Assembly: GCA_025963875.1 (NCBI GenBank)
Contig: JAOPZY010000023.1
Span: 1 to 59,472 of the forward strand
Direction: 5' to 3'
DNA: 59,472 bases
Origin: Actinomycetota bacterium
GTDB taxonomy: Bacteria > Actinomycetota > CADDZG01 > JAHWKV01 > JAOPZY01
Numbering within the stretch: position 1 is the first letter of the stretch; every line of letters begins with the position of its first letter. This document shows, piece after piece, positions 32,707 through 39,604 of this stretch. Below the pieces are notes generated by a model. The model searched no databases, was not told the DNA's origin, and saw only the letters and a list, made by a program, of their open reading frames with translations. Made by a program: the position numbers and the translations under genes.

Positions 32707-33534
32707 ATGCCTGCCATGCGATCCATCTGGAACGGGGCCATCACCTTCGGCCTCATCAGCATCCCGGTGCGCCTCTTCACGGCCGTCGAGGAGAAGAGTC
32801 TGAAGTTCCACCAGCTCCATGCCGCCGACAACGGGCGGATCCGCTACAAGCGGGTGTGCTCGGTCGACGAGGAGGAGGTCCCTTACGACGAGATCGTGAA
32901 GGGCTACGAGTACGAGAAGGACCGCTACGTCGTCTTCAGCGACGAGGAGCTCGAGCGGCTGCCCTCCGACAGCATCCGGGCCGTGGACGTGGTGTCCTTC
33001 GTACCCTTGGAGGAGATCGATCCCATCTATTTCCAGAAGTCCTACTACCTGGCTCCCGAGCCAACCGGCCTCAAGGCCTACCGGCTTCTTGCCCAGGCTC
33101 TGCAGGAGTCGGGCCGGGTGGCCATAGCGAAGTTCACGCTGCGCGAGAAGGAGCGCCTGGCCACCCTCCGCCTCCACGATGGCGTCTTCGTCCTCGAGAC
33201 CATGTACTGGCCAGACGAGATCCGCAAGCCCGACTTCGAGCAGCTCGAGAAGGACGTCGAGATCCGGCCCCAGGAACTGGCGATGGCCAAGACGCTCATC
33301 GACAACCTGACCGACCACTTCCAGCCGGATCAGTTCACCGACTCCTACCGCGGGCGCCTGGAGGCAGCAGCCGAGGCGAAGATCGCGGGCCAGGAGGTGG
33401 CAGTCGCGCCCACCGCCGAGCCCACCCAGATCCTGGACCTCATGGAAGCCCTCAAAGCCAGCGTCGAGGCCACGAAAGCCAAGCGTGACGCCTCGGAGGC
33501 GGAGCAGCCGGAGCCTGCCAGGGCGTCCGGCTGA
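32707..33534 (+). CDS. ku: Bacterial Ku (NHEJ DNA end-binding protein)
   Basis: The 275-residue product begins MPAMRSIWNGAITFGLISIP, the near-invariant bacterial Ku N-terminus. It continues with FHQLHAADNGRIRYKRVC, FVPLEEIDPIYFQKSYYLAPE and AIAKFTLREKERLATLR. It ends in an Ala/Lys/Glu-rich tail that in other Ku proteins contacts LigD and DNA. Ku forms a homodimeric ring on double-strand ends and recruits LigD. No ligD is in the window. It diverges from the herA-nurA pair, linking end-joining and end-resection genes. Confidence 0.96.
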   Translation: MPAMRSIWNGAITFGLISIPVRLFTAVEEKSLKFHQLHAADNGRIRYKRVCSVDEEEVPYDEIVKGYEYEKDRYVVFSDEELERLPSDSIRAVDVVSFVPLEEIDPIYFQKSYYLAPEPTGLKAYRLLAQALQESGRVAIAKFTLREKERLATLRLHDGVFVLETMYWPDEIRKPDFEQLEKDVEIRPQELAMAKTLIDNLTDHFQPDQFTDSYRGRLEAAAEAKIAGQEVAVAPTAEPTQILDLMEALKASVEATKAKRDASEAEQPEPARASG

Positions 33535-33710
33535 CGGCCGTTCGCCCCTCTCTCGGGGACCGGCATGGGCCGGTAAGGCCCTCCCTGCGGTGAAATGGAC
33601 TGCGCTGGGGGGTCCAATTCTGGTAATTTGCGTGCGGTGCCGCACGGGCTTTGTTCGCGCCACCTGGGGGATTAGCGTAGAAATTAGTGGTTAAAAAAGC
33701 AGGGAAACCC

Positions 33711-33739
33711 TTGTCGGAGGCGCTTCGGCTCGCTATTCT
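33711..33739 (+). promoter_or_regulatory. Promoter of whiB
   Basis: TTGTCG (33711-33716) and TATTCT (33734-33739) are separated by 17 bp. Transcription from about 33746 would give a leader of roughly 35 nt before the TTG start. The rest of 33535-33710 contains only small GC-rich stems such as ACCGG/CCGGT after ku and GTGCGG/CCGCAC, and no gene. Confidence 0.5.
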
Positions 33740-33779
33740 CACGCTCCTATTGCCCCCGCGAGACTGTCAGGATTGAAGG

Positions 33780-34073
33780 TTGAAAGACGTCACGTTTTAC
33801 CTTGATCCCTTGTCATCCGCTGCATGCGACTGGCGCCACGACGCCGCCTGCCGTGAGATTGAGGATCCGGACATCTTCTTCCCAATCGGGACGACCGGAC
33901 CTGCCCTCGAGCAGATCGAAGCGGCCAAACAGATCTGCAACGACTGCTGCGTGAGGGCGCGGTGTCTGGATTGGGCACTCGCCACGGGGCAGGACATCGG
34001 CGTCTGGGGAGGCCTCTCCGAAGAGGAACGCAAAGAGATTCAGCACAGCCGGCGGCAGCCTTCTTTTGCCTGA
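33780..34073 (+). CDS. WhiB-family Fe-S transcription factor, WhiB1-like
   Basis: A 97-residue protein with the WhiB cluster ligands: Cys24 in HDAACREIEDP, then the triad in ICNDCCVRARCLDWA (C-x2-C-x5-C). The G(V/I)WGG turn (GVWGGLSEEERK) and a basic tail follow. WhiB proteins hold a 4Fe-4S cluster, bind region 4 of the housekeeping sigma factor and respond to NO or O2. It starts with TTG. Its position next to pdtaS matches M. tuberculosis whiB1, hence the WhiB1-like call; paralogy cannot be settled by eye. Confidence 0.93.
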   Translation: MKDVTFYLDPLSSAACDWRHDAACREIEDPDIFFPIGTTGPALEQIEAAKQICNDCCVRARCLDWALATGQDIGVWGGLSEEERKEIQHSRRQPSFA

Positions 34074-34079
34074 AACAAC

Positions 34080-34126
34080 TTCATAGTTACCTCGGGGTAA
34101 TTCACCCCCCATTAGCGGTAGATGAA
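34080..34126. repeat. Nested hairpin between convergent whiB and pdtaS
   Basis: An inner stem GGGGT-aattc-ACCCC (34094-34108) is enclosed by TACC/GGTA (34088-34091, 34117-34120) and TTCAT/ATGAA (34080-34084, 34122-34126). It fills the 67-bp convergent spacer and probably terminates both genes. The architecture, but not the CTTTT shoulder, resembles the dispersed nested palindromes. Confidence 0.6.
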
Positions 34127-34140
34127 CTCACCCCTCTACC

Positions 34141-35616
34141 TCACCCGTCCCGCTGCCGCTCCCCAATCCGAAGCGGGATGTCCACAACTGCAGTGACGCC
34201 CGGGTTGCCCCCATTGCTCGCTCCCGACGAGATGTTGATCTTGCCGTGGAGCTCGCTGCCCACCAGCGCCCGGACGATCTGAAGACCCAGCCCCGATTCG
34301 GCGAGGTTGAAGCCCTCGGGGAGGCCCTCACCGTCGTCCTCCACGAGCAGGCGAACGAAGCCGGGCTCCTGGCTCATACGGGCGACCACGGTGCCGCCAC
34401 CCGGACCGAACGCATGCTCGACGGCGTTCTGCACCAGTTCGACGAGGACGACGGCCAGCGGCGTGGCCACCTCGGCGGGCAGCTCCCCGGGGTCACCCTC
34501 GAAACGGATGTCGACCCGGCGGTCGGGCAGGGTCAGGCCGTCGGCGACCATGCGGATGATGGCCCGGCCCACCTCCCCGAACTCCACGGCTTCCCTGGGA
34601 TCACGGGACAGCGTCTCGTGCACGAGGGCGATGGAGGCGATACGGCGCTGGGCCTCCTCCAGGGCGCCCCTGGCCTCCGGACTGTCCAGCCGGCGTGCCT
34701 GCAGGCGCAGCAGGCTGGCGATCGTCTGCAGGTTGTTCTTGACCCGGTGGTGGATCTCCTGGATGACGGCCTCCTGACGGGCGAGCATCCGCTCCCGGTG
34801 GCGCAGCTCGGTGACGTCGCGCACGAGGAGCATGCCGCCGACGACATCGCGGTGCGGCCCCCGGAGGAACGGCACCGCGCGCTGCAGCACGACGGTGCTG
34901 CCGACCTCGACCTCGGCCTCCAACGGCGTCCCCATGTGCAGGGCGGCCCAGGCCAGCGAGGGCTCGACGCCGATGTCGGCGAGGCGCTCCCCCACGATGT
35001 TCGATACCACGCCGAGGCGCCGGTAGGCGGAGACGGCGTTGGGGCTCGCGTAGAGCACCCGGCCCTCCGAGTCGAGCCGCAGGAAGCCGTCGCCCACCCG
35101 GGGAGACAGCTCGGGATCGAGGGCCTCTCCCTCGAAGGGGAAATTGCCCTCCTGGACCATGCGGGTGAGCGCCAGGGCGCAGGACAGGTAGGTCTGCTCG
35201 AGCTGGCCAGGCCGGCGGTGGCCGAGCGGGATGCCCTCCATGGTCATCACCGCGATCACCCGGCCCTCGTACGGCACGGGGACCGCCTCCATCCGCACCT
35301 GCAGGCCGTCGACCAGCACGGGTTCGTCTCTGCGCCAGCTCCGCCCCTCGGCGAAGGCCCGGTCGATGATCGGCAACTCCTCGGGCCGCACGACCCGTGC
35401 GAAGGCATCCTCGGGATGCAGCGTCTGGGCAGTCACCGGGCGGAGCTGGCCCAGGCAGACGAAGCCCTGCGACGCCGACAGCCGGCACCACAGGAGGAGG
35501 TCGGCGAAGGAAAGGTCGGCGATCAGCTGCCAGGCTCCAAGGAAGTGGTGCAGGTGCGCGACCTCGGGCGGAGCGAGGTCGGTCTGCTCCCACGTGCGCT
35601 CGGCGACCGTCGACAT
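34141..35616 (-). CDS. pdtaS: Sensor histidine kinase PdtaS
   Basis: A 491-residue cytosolic kinase. The N-terminal GAF domain opens with the PdtaS-typical [27 protein letters not shown] domain (about 190-300) follows. The HisKA_2 phospho-acceptor is [25 protein letters not shown] (about 325), and the HATPase has [10 protein letters not shown] and [13 protein letters not shown]. PdtaS phosphorylates the ANTAR RNA-binding regulator PdtaR, controlling translation in response to NO, copper or c-di-GMP. Length is close to mycobacterial PdtaS (about 500). PdtaR is not in the window. The start follows from leaderless spacing to a -10; ATGs one and three codons upstream are alternatives. Confidence 0.93.
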   Translation of the reverse strand: MSTVAERTWEQTDLAPPEVAHLHHFLGAWQLIADLSFADLLLWCRLSASQGFVCLGQLRPVTAQTLHPEDAFARVVRPEELPIIDRAFAEGRSWRRDEPVLVDGLQVRMEAVPVPYEGRVIAVMTMEGIPLGHRRPGQLEQTYLSCALALTRMVQEGNFPFEGEALDPELSPRVGDGFLRLDSEGRVLYASPNAVSAYRRLGVVSNIVGERLADIGVEPSLAWAALHMGTPLEAEVEVGSTVVLQRAVPFLRGPHRDVVGGMLLVRDVTELRHRERMLARQEAVIQEIHHRVKNNLQTIASLLRLQARRLDSPEARGALEEAQRRIASIALVHETLSRDPREAVEFGEVGRAIIRMVADGLTLPDRRVDIRFEGDPGELPAEVATPLAVVLVELVQNAVEHAFGPGGGTVVARMSQEPGFVRLLVEDDGEGLPEGFNLAESGLGLQIVRALVGSELHGKINISSGASNGGNPGVTAVVDIPLRIGERQRDG

Positions 35617-35623
35617 CATCCAC

Positions 35624-35630
35624 ATACTAT
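35624..35630. promoter_or_regulatory. Shared symmetric -10 for divergent pdtaS and DUF2203 genes
   Basis: The 7-bp ATACTAT reads TACTAT (35625-35630) rightward and TAGTAT (35629-35624) leftward, so both strands offer a -10 hexamer over the same bases. The pdtaS ATG lies 7 bp from its hexamer and the DUF2203 TTG 9 bp from its own. The two genes would compete for, or share, one polymerase site. Confidence 0.5.
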
Positions 35631-35639
35631 GGGTTCGTT

Positions 35640-36017
35640 TTGGACGAGCCCGAGACCGTCTACACGCGCGAGACCGCCAACCTCCTGCTGGACGAGGTGC
35701 GGGAGCGACTCGTGCGGCTGCAACGGGCCTACGCCGACGTTGCCGGACACCGGACGTCGATGGCCTCGAGCGCCGGTGGCAACGGGGGCGATGCCGGAGC
35801 CTCCCGCTGGCTTGCCTCGTCACGGACCGCGGCAGACGAGCTGTCCTGGTTCCGGGACAGGGGCATCGTCGTGCGCGATATCGAGCAGGGGCTGATCGAC
35901 TTCCCCGGCCTCCGTGGAGGAAGGCAGATCTACCTGTGCTGGCGACTGGGCGAGGATGCGGTCAACTTCTGGCACGACAGGGAGACGGGGTTCGCCGGAA
36001 GGCAGCCGCTGGAGTAG
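35640..36017 (+). CDS. DUF2203 family protein
   Basis: A 125-residue soluble protein. The [28 protein letters not shown]-terminal helix, [24 protein letters not shown] and the closing [28 protein letters not shown] are the conserved blocks of DUF2203. The C-terminal W-R-x-G-E-x-x-x-x-W-H phrase could bind a ligand or metal. No function is established. The likely start is TTG, giving the usual family length; it diverges from pdtaS over 23 bp and is followed by the DUF5317 gene. Confidence 0.85.
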   Translation: MDEPETVYTRETANLLLDEVRERLVRLQRAYADVAGHRTSMASSAGGNGGDAGASRWLASSRTAADELSWFRDRGIVVRDIEQGLIDFPGLRGGRQIYLCWRLGEDAVNFWHDRETGFAGRQPLE

Positions 36018-36072
36018 TCGCCGGCAAGTTGCTCCTCCCTGTCTTCTGAGGTACCGGGAGTATCCTGCGCCG

Positions 36073-36723
36073 GTGCTCCTCGCCTTCGTCCTGCTCCTCG
36101 CTGGCGTGGTGGTCGGTGTGCTGCGCGGCGGGAGCCTGGAGAACATCAACCGGGTTCGCTTCCGGCTTCCCTGGCTCGTCTTCCTCGGACTGGCCCTTCA
36201 GATCGGCGCCGACGCAGCCGCCGCCAGGTTTCCCGGCGTCCAGAAGGGAGTCGCCGGACCCCTCGTGCTGGCCATCTCTTACGGCTTGGTGGGCACATTC
36301 GTTGTGCTCAACTTCCGGTTCCCTGGAGCGATGATCATCGGCCTGGGACTGCTCCTCAACCTGAGTGTCATCCTGGCCAACGGCGCCATGCCGGTCTCGC
36401 TCTGGGCAGCCCGGGTGTCGGGATCGCACGTCGCCTCGCACCTGCAGAACTCGGTGAAGCACGGGGTCAAGGGGCCGGGTACTCGCCTCGGGTTCCTCGG
36501 CGACATCATCCCCGTGCCCCCGCTCGGCATCGTCAGTGTCGGCGACGTGGTGCTGGGCGCGGGCGTGTTCCTTCTGGTGACCTACCTCATGGCGCCGGAC
36601 AAGCGTCGGACCTGCAACAACCCTGGCGAGAACCAAGGCGAGAGCAACCGGAGCGAAGGGGGCCCGGGGCATCAGCGTCAACCGAACACACCCGAGCCCC
36701 CTCCATTCTCCGGATGCCGCTGA
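36073..36723 (+). CDS. DUF5317-like integral membrane protein
   Basis: A 216-residue protein with five to six membrane segments (LLAFVLLLAGVVVGVLRGG, LPWLVFLGLALQIGADAAA, GPLVLAISYGLVGTFVVLN, AMIIGLGLLLNLSVILANG, VSVGDVVLGAGVFLLVTYL). Between them is the loop GTRLGFLGDIIPVPP typical of DUF5317. The last 45 residues are a polar, disordered tail. TATCCT ends 6 bp before the GTG start, so the transcript is probably leaderless. Function unknown. Its stop abuts that of the bldC-like gene with no gap. Confidence 0.85.
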   Translation: MLLAFVLLLAGVVVGVLRGGSLENINRVRFRLPWLVFLGLALQIGADAAAARFPGVQKGVAGPLVLAISYGLVGTFVVLNFRFPGAMIIGLGLLLNLSVILANGAMPVSLWAARVSGSHVASHLQNSVKHGVKGPGTRLGFLGDIIPVPPLGIVSVGDVVLGAGVFLLVTYLMAPDKRRTCNNPGENQGESNRSEGGPGHQRQPNTPEPPPFSGCR

Positions 36724-36927
36724 CTAGCTGCGGCCCACGAGCCCTTCAGCGAGCTGATGGATGGCCTGCGCCGGGTAGCGGCGGTGACCCCCGAGGGTCC
36801 GCATGTACGGAAGCTTCTTGTCGTTGGCCCATCGCGAGACGGTCTTGGTCGACACGTGGAGGACCCGAGCGACATCTGCGGTCCGCAGGTAGTCGTTGTT
36901 GCGGACAGCGACTCGTGACTCTGCCAT
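36724..36927 (-). CDS. BldC-like small MerR/excisionase-type DNA-binding protein
   Basis: A 67-residue winged-helix protein: YLRTADVARVLHVSTKTVSRWANDKKLPYMRTLGGHRRYPAQAI. This closely follows BldC of Streptomyces (PAEVA.MFRV.PKTVTRWA..GKL...RTLGGHRRY). BldC binds direct repeats as a cooperative head-to-tail oligomer and controls development genes. An AAGGAG site precedes the ATG. In this window it lies beside other regulators of the whiB-sigR block. Confidence 0.88.
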   Translation of the reverse strand: MAESRVAVRNNDYLRTADVARVLHVSTKTVSRWANDKKLPYMRTLGGHRRYPAQAIHQLAEGLVGRS

Positions 36928-37189
36928 TGCTTCTCCTTTGGTTGAAACGCCATAGTCTCGGCCAGGCCGTAGACCCGTTCGCCTCAATATTCGGCTTTCG
37001 CAGAGCAGGAAAGAATGGACAGATAGGATCAAATTATGGGACCCAATGTGTCTAGTCACATGTTGCTATTCCGGGCGTATGAGGCAAGATGATGGCCCGC
37101 GCTAGCCAAATTGCGTCGGAAAGGGGGACAGGACTACGTAAGTTGGGGGGGCCTGTTGCTACACGAAACTCTGGACGAAACTAGACGCC

Positions 37190-37429
37190 CTACTCCGACC
37201 GGGCGCCCTCGACCTGGATAGCGAACCGGATCCGGGTGACGAGTTGCGGCGGCGCGGGCTCACAGCCGCAGCGGCGCCGGACGAGGTCCTTGAACAGCCG
37301 CTCGGTCTCGTGGCGCCCGAAGCATTCGGTGCAGCGCTCCAGATGACCTTTGAGTTCTTCGCACTTCTCGGGGGAAAGCTCACCGTCGAGAATGAGAGAG
37401 ATCTCTTGCAGCACCTCACGGCAATTCAT
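37190..37429 (-). CDS. rsrA: Zinc anti-sigma factor RsrA/RshA
   Basis: A 79-residue protein. MNCREVLQEISLILDGELS, then the zinc motif HLERCTECFGRH (HxxxCxxC), matches RsrA/RshA. Oxidation of the cysteines releases zinc and frees the partner sigma factor; reduction restores it, with mycothiol as the usual buffer in Actinobacteria. It follows the sigma gene by 3 bp, the standard layout. Additional Cys in RRRCGCEP may also take part in the switch. Confidence 0.93.
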   Translation of the reverse strand: MNCREVLQEISLILDGELSPEKCEELKGHLERCTECFGRHETERLFKDLVRRRCGCEPAPPQLVTRIRFAIQVEGARSE

Positions 37430-37432
37430 CGC

Positions 37433-38023
37433 TTACGACCTTCCTTCGACAAGCCCGGTTTCCACCGCCTTCTCCCACAACGCCTTTTGGAGCGCTTTCC
37501 TTCCCCGGTGCAGCCGCGACATGACCGTACCGATCGGAATGTTCAGCATGTCGGCGATCTCCCGGTAGGAGAATCCCTCGACGTCGGCGAGCAGGACGGG
37601 GATCCGGAAGTTCTCGGCAAGGTCGGAGAGCGCCTGCTTGACATCGTCGTCCACCAGGCCCTCGAGCACGATGGACTCCGCCGACTTGCCCACCCCGGCG
37701 TCATGAGCGAGGAGATTGCGGTAAAGATCGAACTCTTCGGTGTCGTCGGTCGAGACAGTGACCGGCTCCCGGCGCCGCTGCCGGTAACCGCTGATGAAGA
37801 GGTTGGTCATGATCTTGAAGAGCCACGCCTTCAGGTTCGTACCCGGCTCGAAACGGTCCCACGCGCGGAAGGCCCGAAGGTAGGTCTCCTGCACGAGATC
37901 CTCGGCATCGGAGGGGTTGCGCGTCATACGGAGCGCCGAGCCGTAGAGCGCGTCGGCGAACACGAGGGCCTCGTCCTCGAAACGGTGGACGGGGACGGGC
38001 AGCGACTGCGAGGACGTGGCCAC
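37433..38023 (-). CDS. sigR: ECF sigma factor SigR/SigH
   Basis: A 196-residue group IV sigma factor. Region 2 is [48 protein letters not shown], then [12 protein letters not shown], and region 4 is [36 protein letters not shown]. The sequence and the linked RsrA identify the SigR/SigH oxidative (thiol) stress class. It starts with GTG after an AAGGAA site. I did not find a convincing GGAAT-N18-GTT autoregulatory promoter upstream. The nested palindrome at 38112-38159 separates it from mscS. Confidence 0.95.
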   Translation of the reverse strand: MATSSQSLPVPVHRFEDEALVFADALYGSALRMTRNPSDAEDLVQETYLRAFRAWDRFEPGTNLKAWLFKIMTNLFISGYRQRRREPVTVSTDDTEEFDLYRNLLAHDAGVGKSAESIVLEGLVDDDVKQALSDLAENFRIPVLLADVEGFSYREIADMLNIPIGTVMSRLHRGRKALQKALWEKAVETGLVEGRS

Positions 38024-38111
38024 GCTGGGTTCCTTGCTTGAGTGAGGGGCTATTCATCGCCTGGTTCAAGGGCCGGACAGCTATCCTACCGGGAGCCGCT
38101 GTGGCGAGCCC

Positions 38112-38159
38112 GAGGTTGGTAGCTTTTCCCGCGGATACGCGGGATTTCCTTCTCACCTC
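38112..38159. repeat. Nested palindrome between mscS and sigR
   Basis: An inner perfect stem CCCGCG-gata-CGCGGG (38128-38143) is flanked by CTTTT on the left and ATTTC on the right. Weaker outer arms GAGGT/ACCTC (38112-38116, 38155-38159) close it. The inner loop and right flank (GATAC-CGCGxGATTTC type) match the member at 21973-22020 read in reverse. Confidence 0.7.
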
Positions 38160-39241
38160 TGGTGATCGCCCTGGTTTGGCCGGAGGAGCGCGGTGCCCCG
38201 CCCGTCCCCCTCCCAGCGCAGCGTCTGGATGGGGTACGGGATCTCGATACCCTCCTCGCGGTACCGGGCGTGGAGCCGCTTCACGAATGCGTGACGGACG
38301 GGGTACTGGTCGTAGAACTCGGCTGCCCGGAGGTAGACGGTGCAGTCGATGCTCGAGCTGCCGAAGGCACCGAACCACACCCATGGTTCAAAGTCGGGGT
38401 CACCACCGGGGACCTCGCGCATCACCTCCCGCCCGACCTCGATCGTGACGCGCTCCACCAACTCCAGGTCGCTGTCGTAGCTCACGCCGACGTGGACGGG
38501 AACCTGCAGGCCACGCTGCGGCTCGTGGTAGTTGGTCAGCACGGCCGTCGCGAGGCGTGCGTTCGGCACGAGGATCAGGTTGTCCGGGAGCTGGCGCAGC
38601 GACGTATGCCGCCAGTTGATGTCGACGACGTAGCCCTCCTCGCCGCTGTCCATCCGGACGTAGTCGCCGCCGCGTATGTACTTGGCGGCGATGAGGTGGA
38701 TGCCGGAGAAGAGGTTGGCGAGCGTGTCCTTCAGCGCCAGCGCCACGGCGAGGCCCCCGACGCCGAGGGCCGTCAGCAGCGGCGTGATGGAGATACCCAG
38801 CGTCTGCAGGATGACGAGGACCCCGACCACGAAGACGACCAGCCGGGTGATGTTCAAGAAGATGGATCCGAACATGCCGGAGCCGTCGGAGCGCTGGGCG
38901 TAGTGCTGGACCATGGCTGCCGCCAGGCGTGCGGCAAACACGGTCCCACAGAAGAGGAGCACGACCGCGACAGTCTGGTGCACCAACCTGGCGAGCCCAG
39001 GGGTGAGCGGCAGCGCCAGGCTGGCCGCGTAGGCGCCGATGGAGGTGGAGGCGACGACCACGACACCCTGGGCCGCCCTGACCACGGCCCACCGGGACAC
39101 GAGCCGGCTGCGCCGCAGCCGCGCGAGGACCACCCTCGAGAGCAGCAGACCCACGAGGAGCCCGCTCCCGAGGATGACGCCGGCGGTGGCGAACTGGTGC
39201 ATGCCGGCGTGACGCGTCAGTCCGATGACCGTTGGTTCCAC
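38153..39241 (-). CDS. MscS-family mechanosensitive ion channel
   Basis: A 362-residue membrane protein. Four to five N-terminal helices are followed by the pore helix and upper beta domain LLTALGVGGLAVALALKDTLANLFSGIHLI, the MscS signature, then DYVRMDSGEEGYVVDINWRHTSLR and PNARLATAVLTNYHEPQ. It should open under membrane tension to release solutes in hypo-osmotic shock. The GTG start is inferred from the first membrane helix position. It lies between the initiator tRNA and sigR on the same strand. Confidence 0.93.
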   Translation of the reverse strand: MEPTVIGLTRHAGMHQFATAGVILGSGLLVGLLLSRVVLARLRRSRLVSRWAVVRAAQGVVVVASTSIGAYAASLALPLTPGLARLVHQTVAVVLLFCGTVFAARLAAAMVQHYAQRSDGSGMFGSIFLNITRLVVFVVGVLVILQTLGISITPLLTALGVGGLAVALALKDTLANLFSGIHLIAAKYIRGGDYVRMDSGEEGYVVDINWRHTSLRQLPDNLILVPNARLATAVLTNYHEPQRGLQVPVHVGVSYDSDLELVERVTIEVGREVMREVPGGDPDFEPWVWFGAFGSSSIDCTVYLRAAEFYDQYPVRHAFVKRLHARYREEGIEIPYPIQTLRWEGDGRGTALLRPNQGDHQR

Positions 39242-39332
39242 CCTGAATCCTTTACGGTGGCTTTACCCCAGCCGGCGACGGCGGCAAACGGCCTCAGGAA
39301 GCTTTATCCAGGAAGGGCGGCCCGGCCGGGAG

Positions 39333-39374
39333 GTAAGTCCTCTATCGCGCGTATCTGCGCGATCCGCTCCTAAC
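39333..39374. repeat. Nested palindrome downstream of the initiator tRNA
   Basis: An inner stem ATCGCGC-gtatct-GCGCGAT (39344-39363) is enclosed by GTAAG/CTAAC (one mismatch) at 39333-39337 and 39370-39374. The flanks GGAGGTNAGTC and GCTCCTAAC are shared with the element downstream of tRNA-Arg (17489-17548), so the same structure follows both tRNA genes in the window. Confidence 0.7.
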
Positions 39375-39423
39375 ATCGACAGCACCCAAGCAAAAAGCCT
39401 GGCCATGGCCAGAGCTCTTGTAG

Positions 39424-39497
<74 letters not shown>

Positions 39498-39541
39498 CTG
39501 AAAGATTACCACGAGCTCCTGGAGCGCTGCTCCTGGCGGAC

Positions 39542-39600
39542 GTTTCGTAACTTTTGGTTGTCAGGCGACGAAAACTTACGAAACCTCGGCTTCGCCGAGG
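39542..39600. repeat. Nested palindrome plus terminator hairpin after the UPF0182 gene
   Basis: Outer arms GTTTCGTAA (39542-39550) and TTACGAAAC (39576-39584) flank CTTTT and a short inner stem GTC-aggc-GAC. Abutting it is a perfect stem CCTCGGC-ttc-GCCGAGG (39584-39600). On the minus strand the latter follows the UPF0182 stop by 4 bp and runs into TTTCGTAAGTTTT, a convincing intrinsic terminator for that gene. Confidence 0.8.
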
Positions 39601-39604
39601 AAGG

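Noticed and set aside
37190..38152. A SigR-dependent autoregulatory promoter (GGAAT-N18-GTT)
   Set aside because: GGAAA and GGATA runs occur upstream of sigR, but none has a GTT at the right distance.
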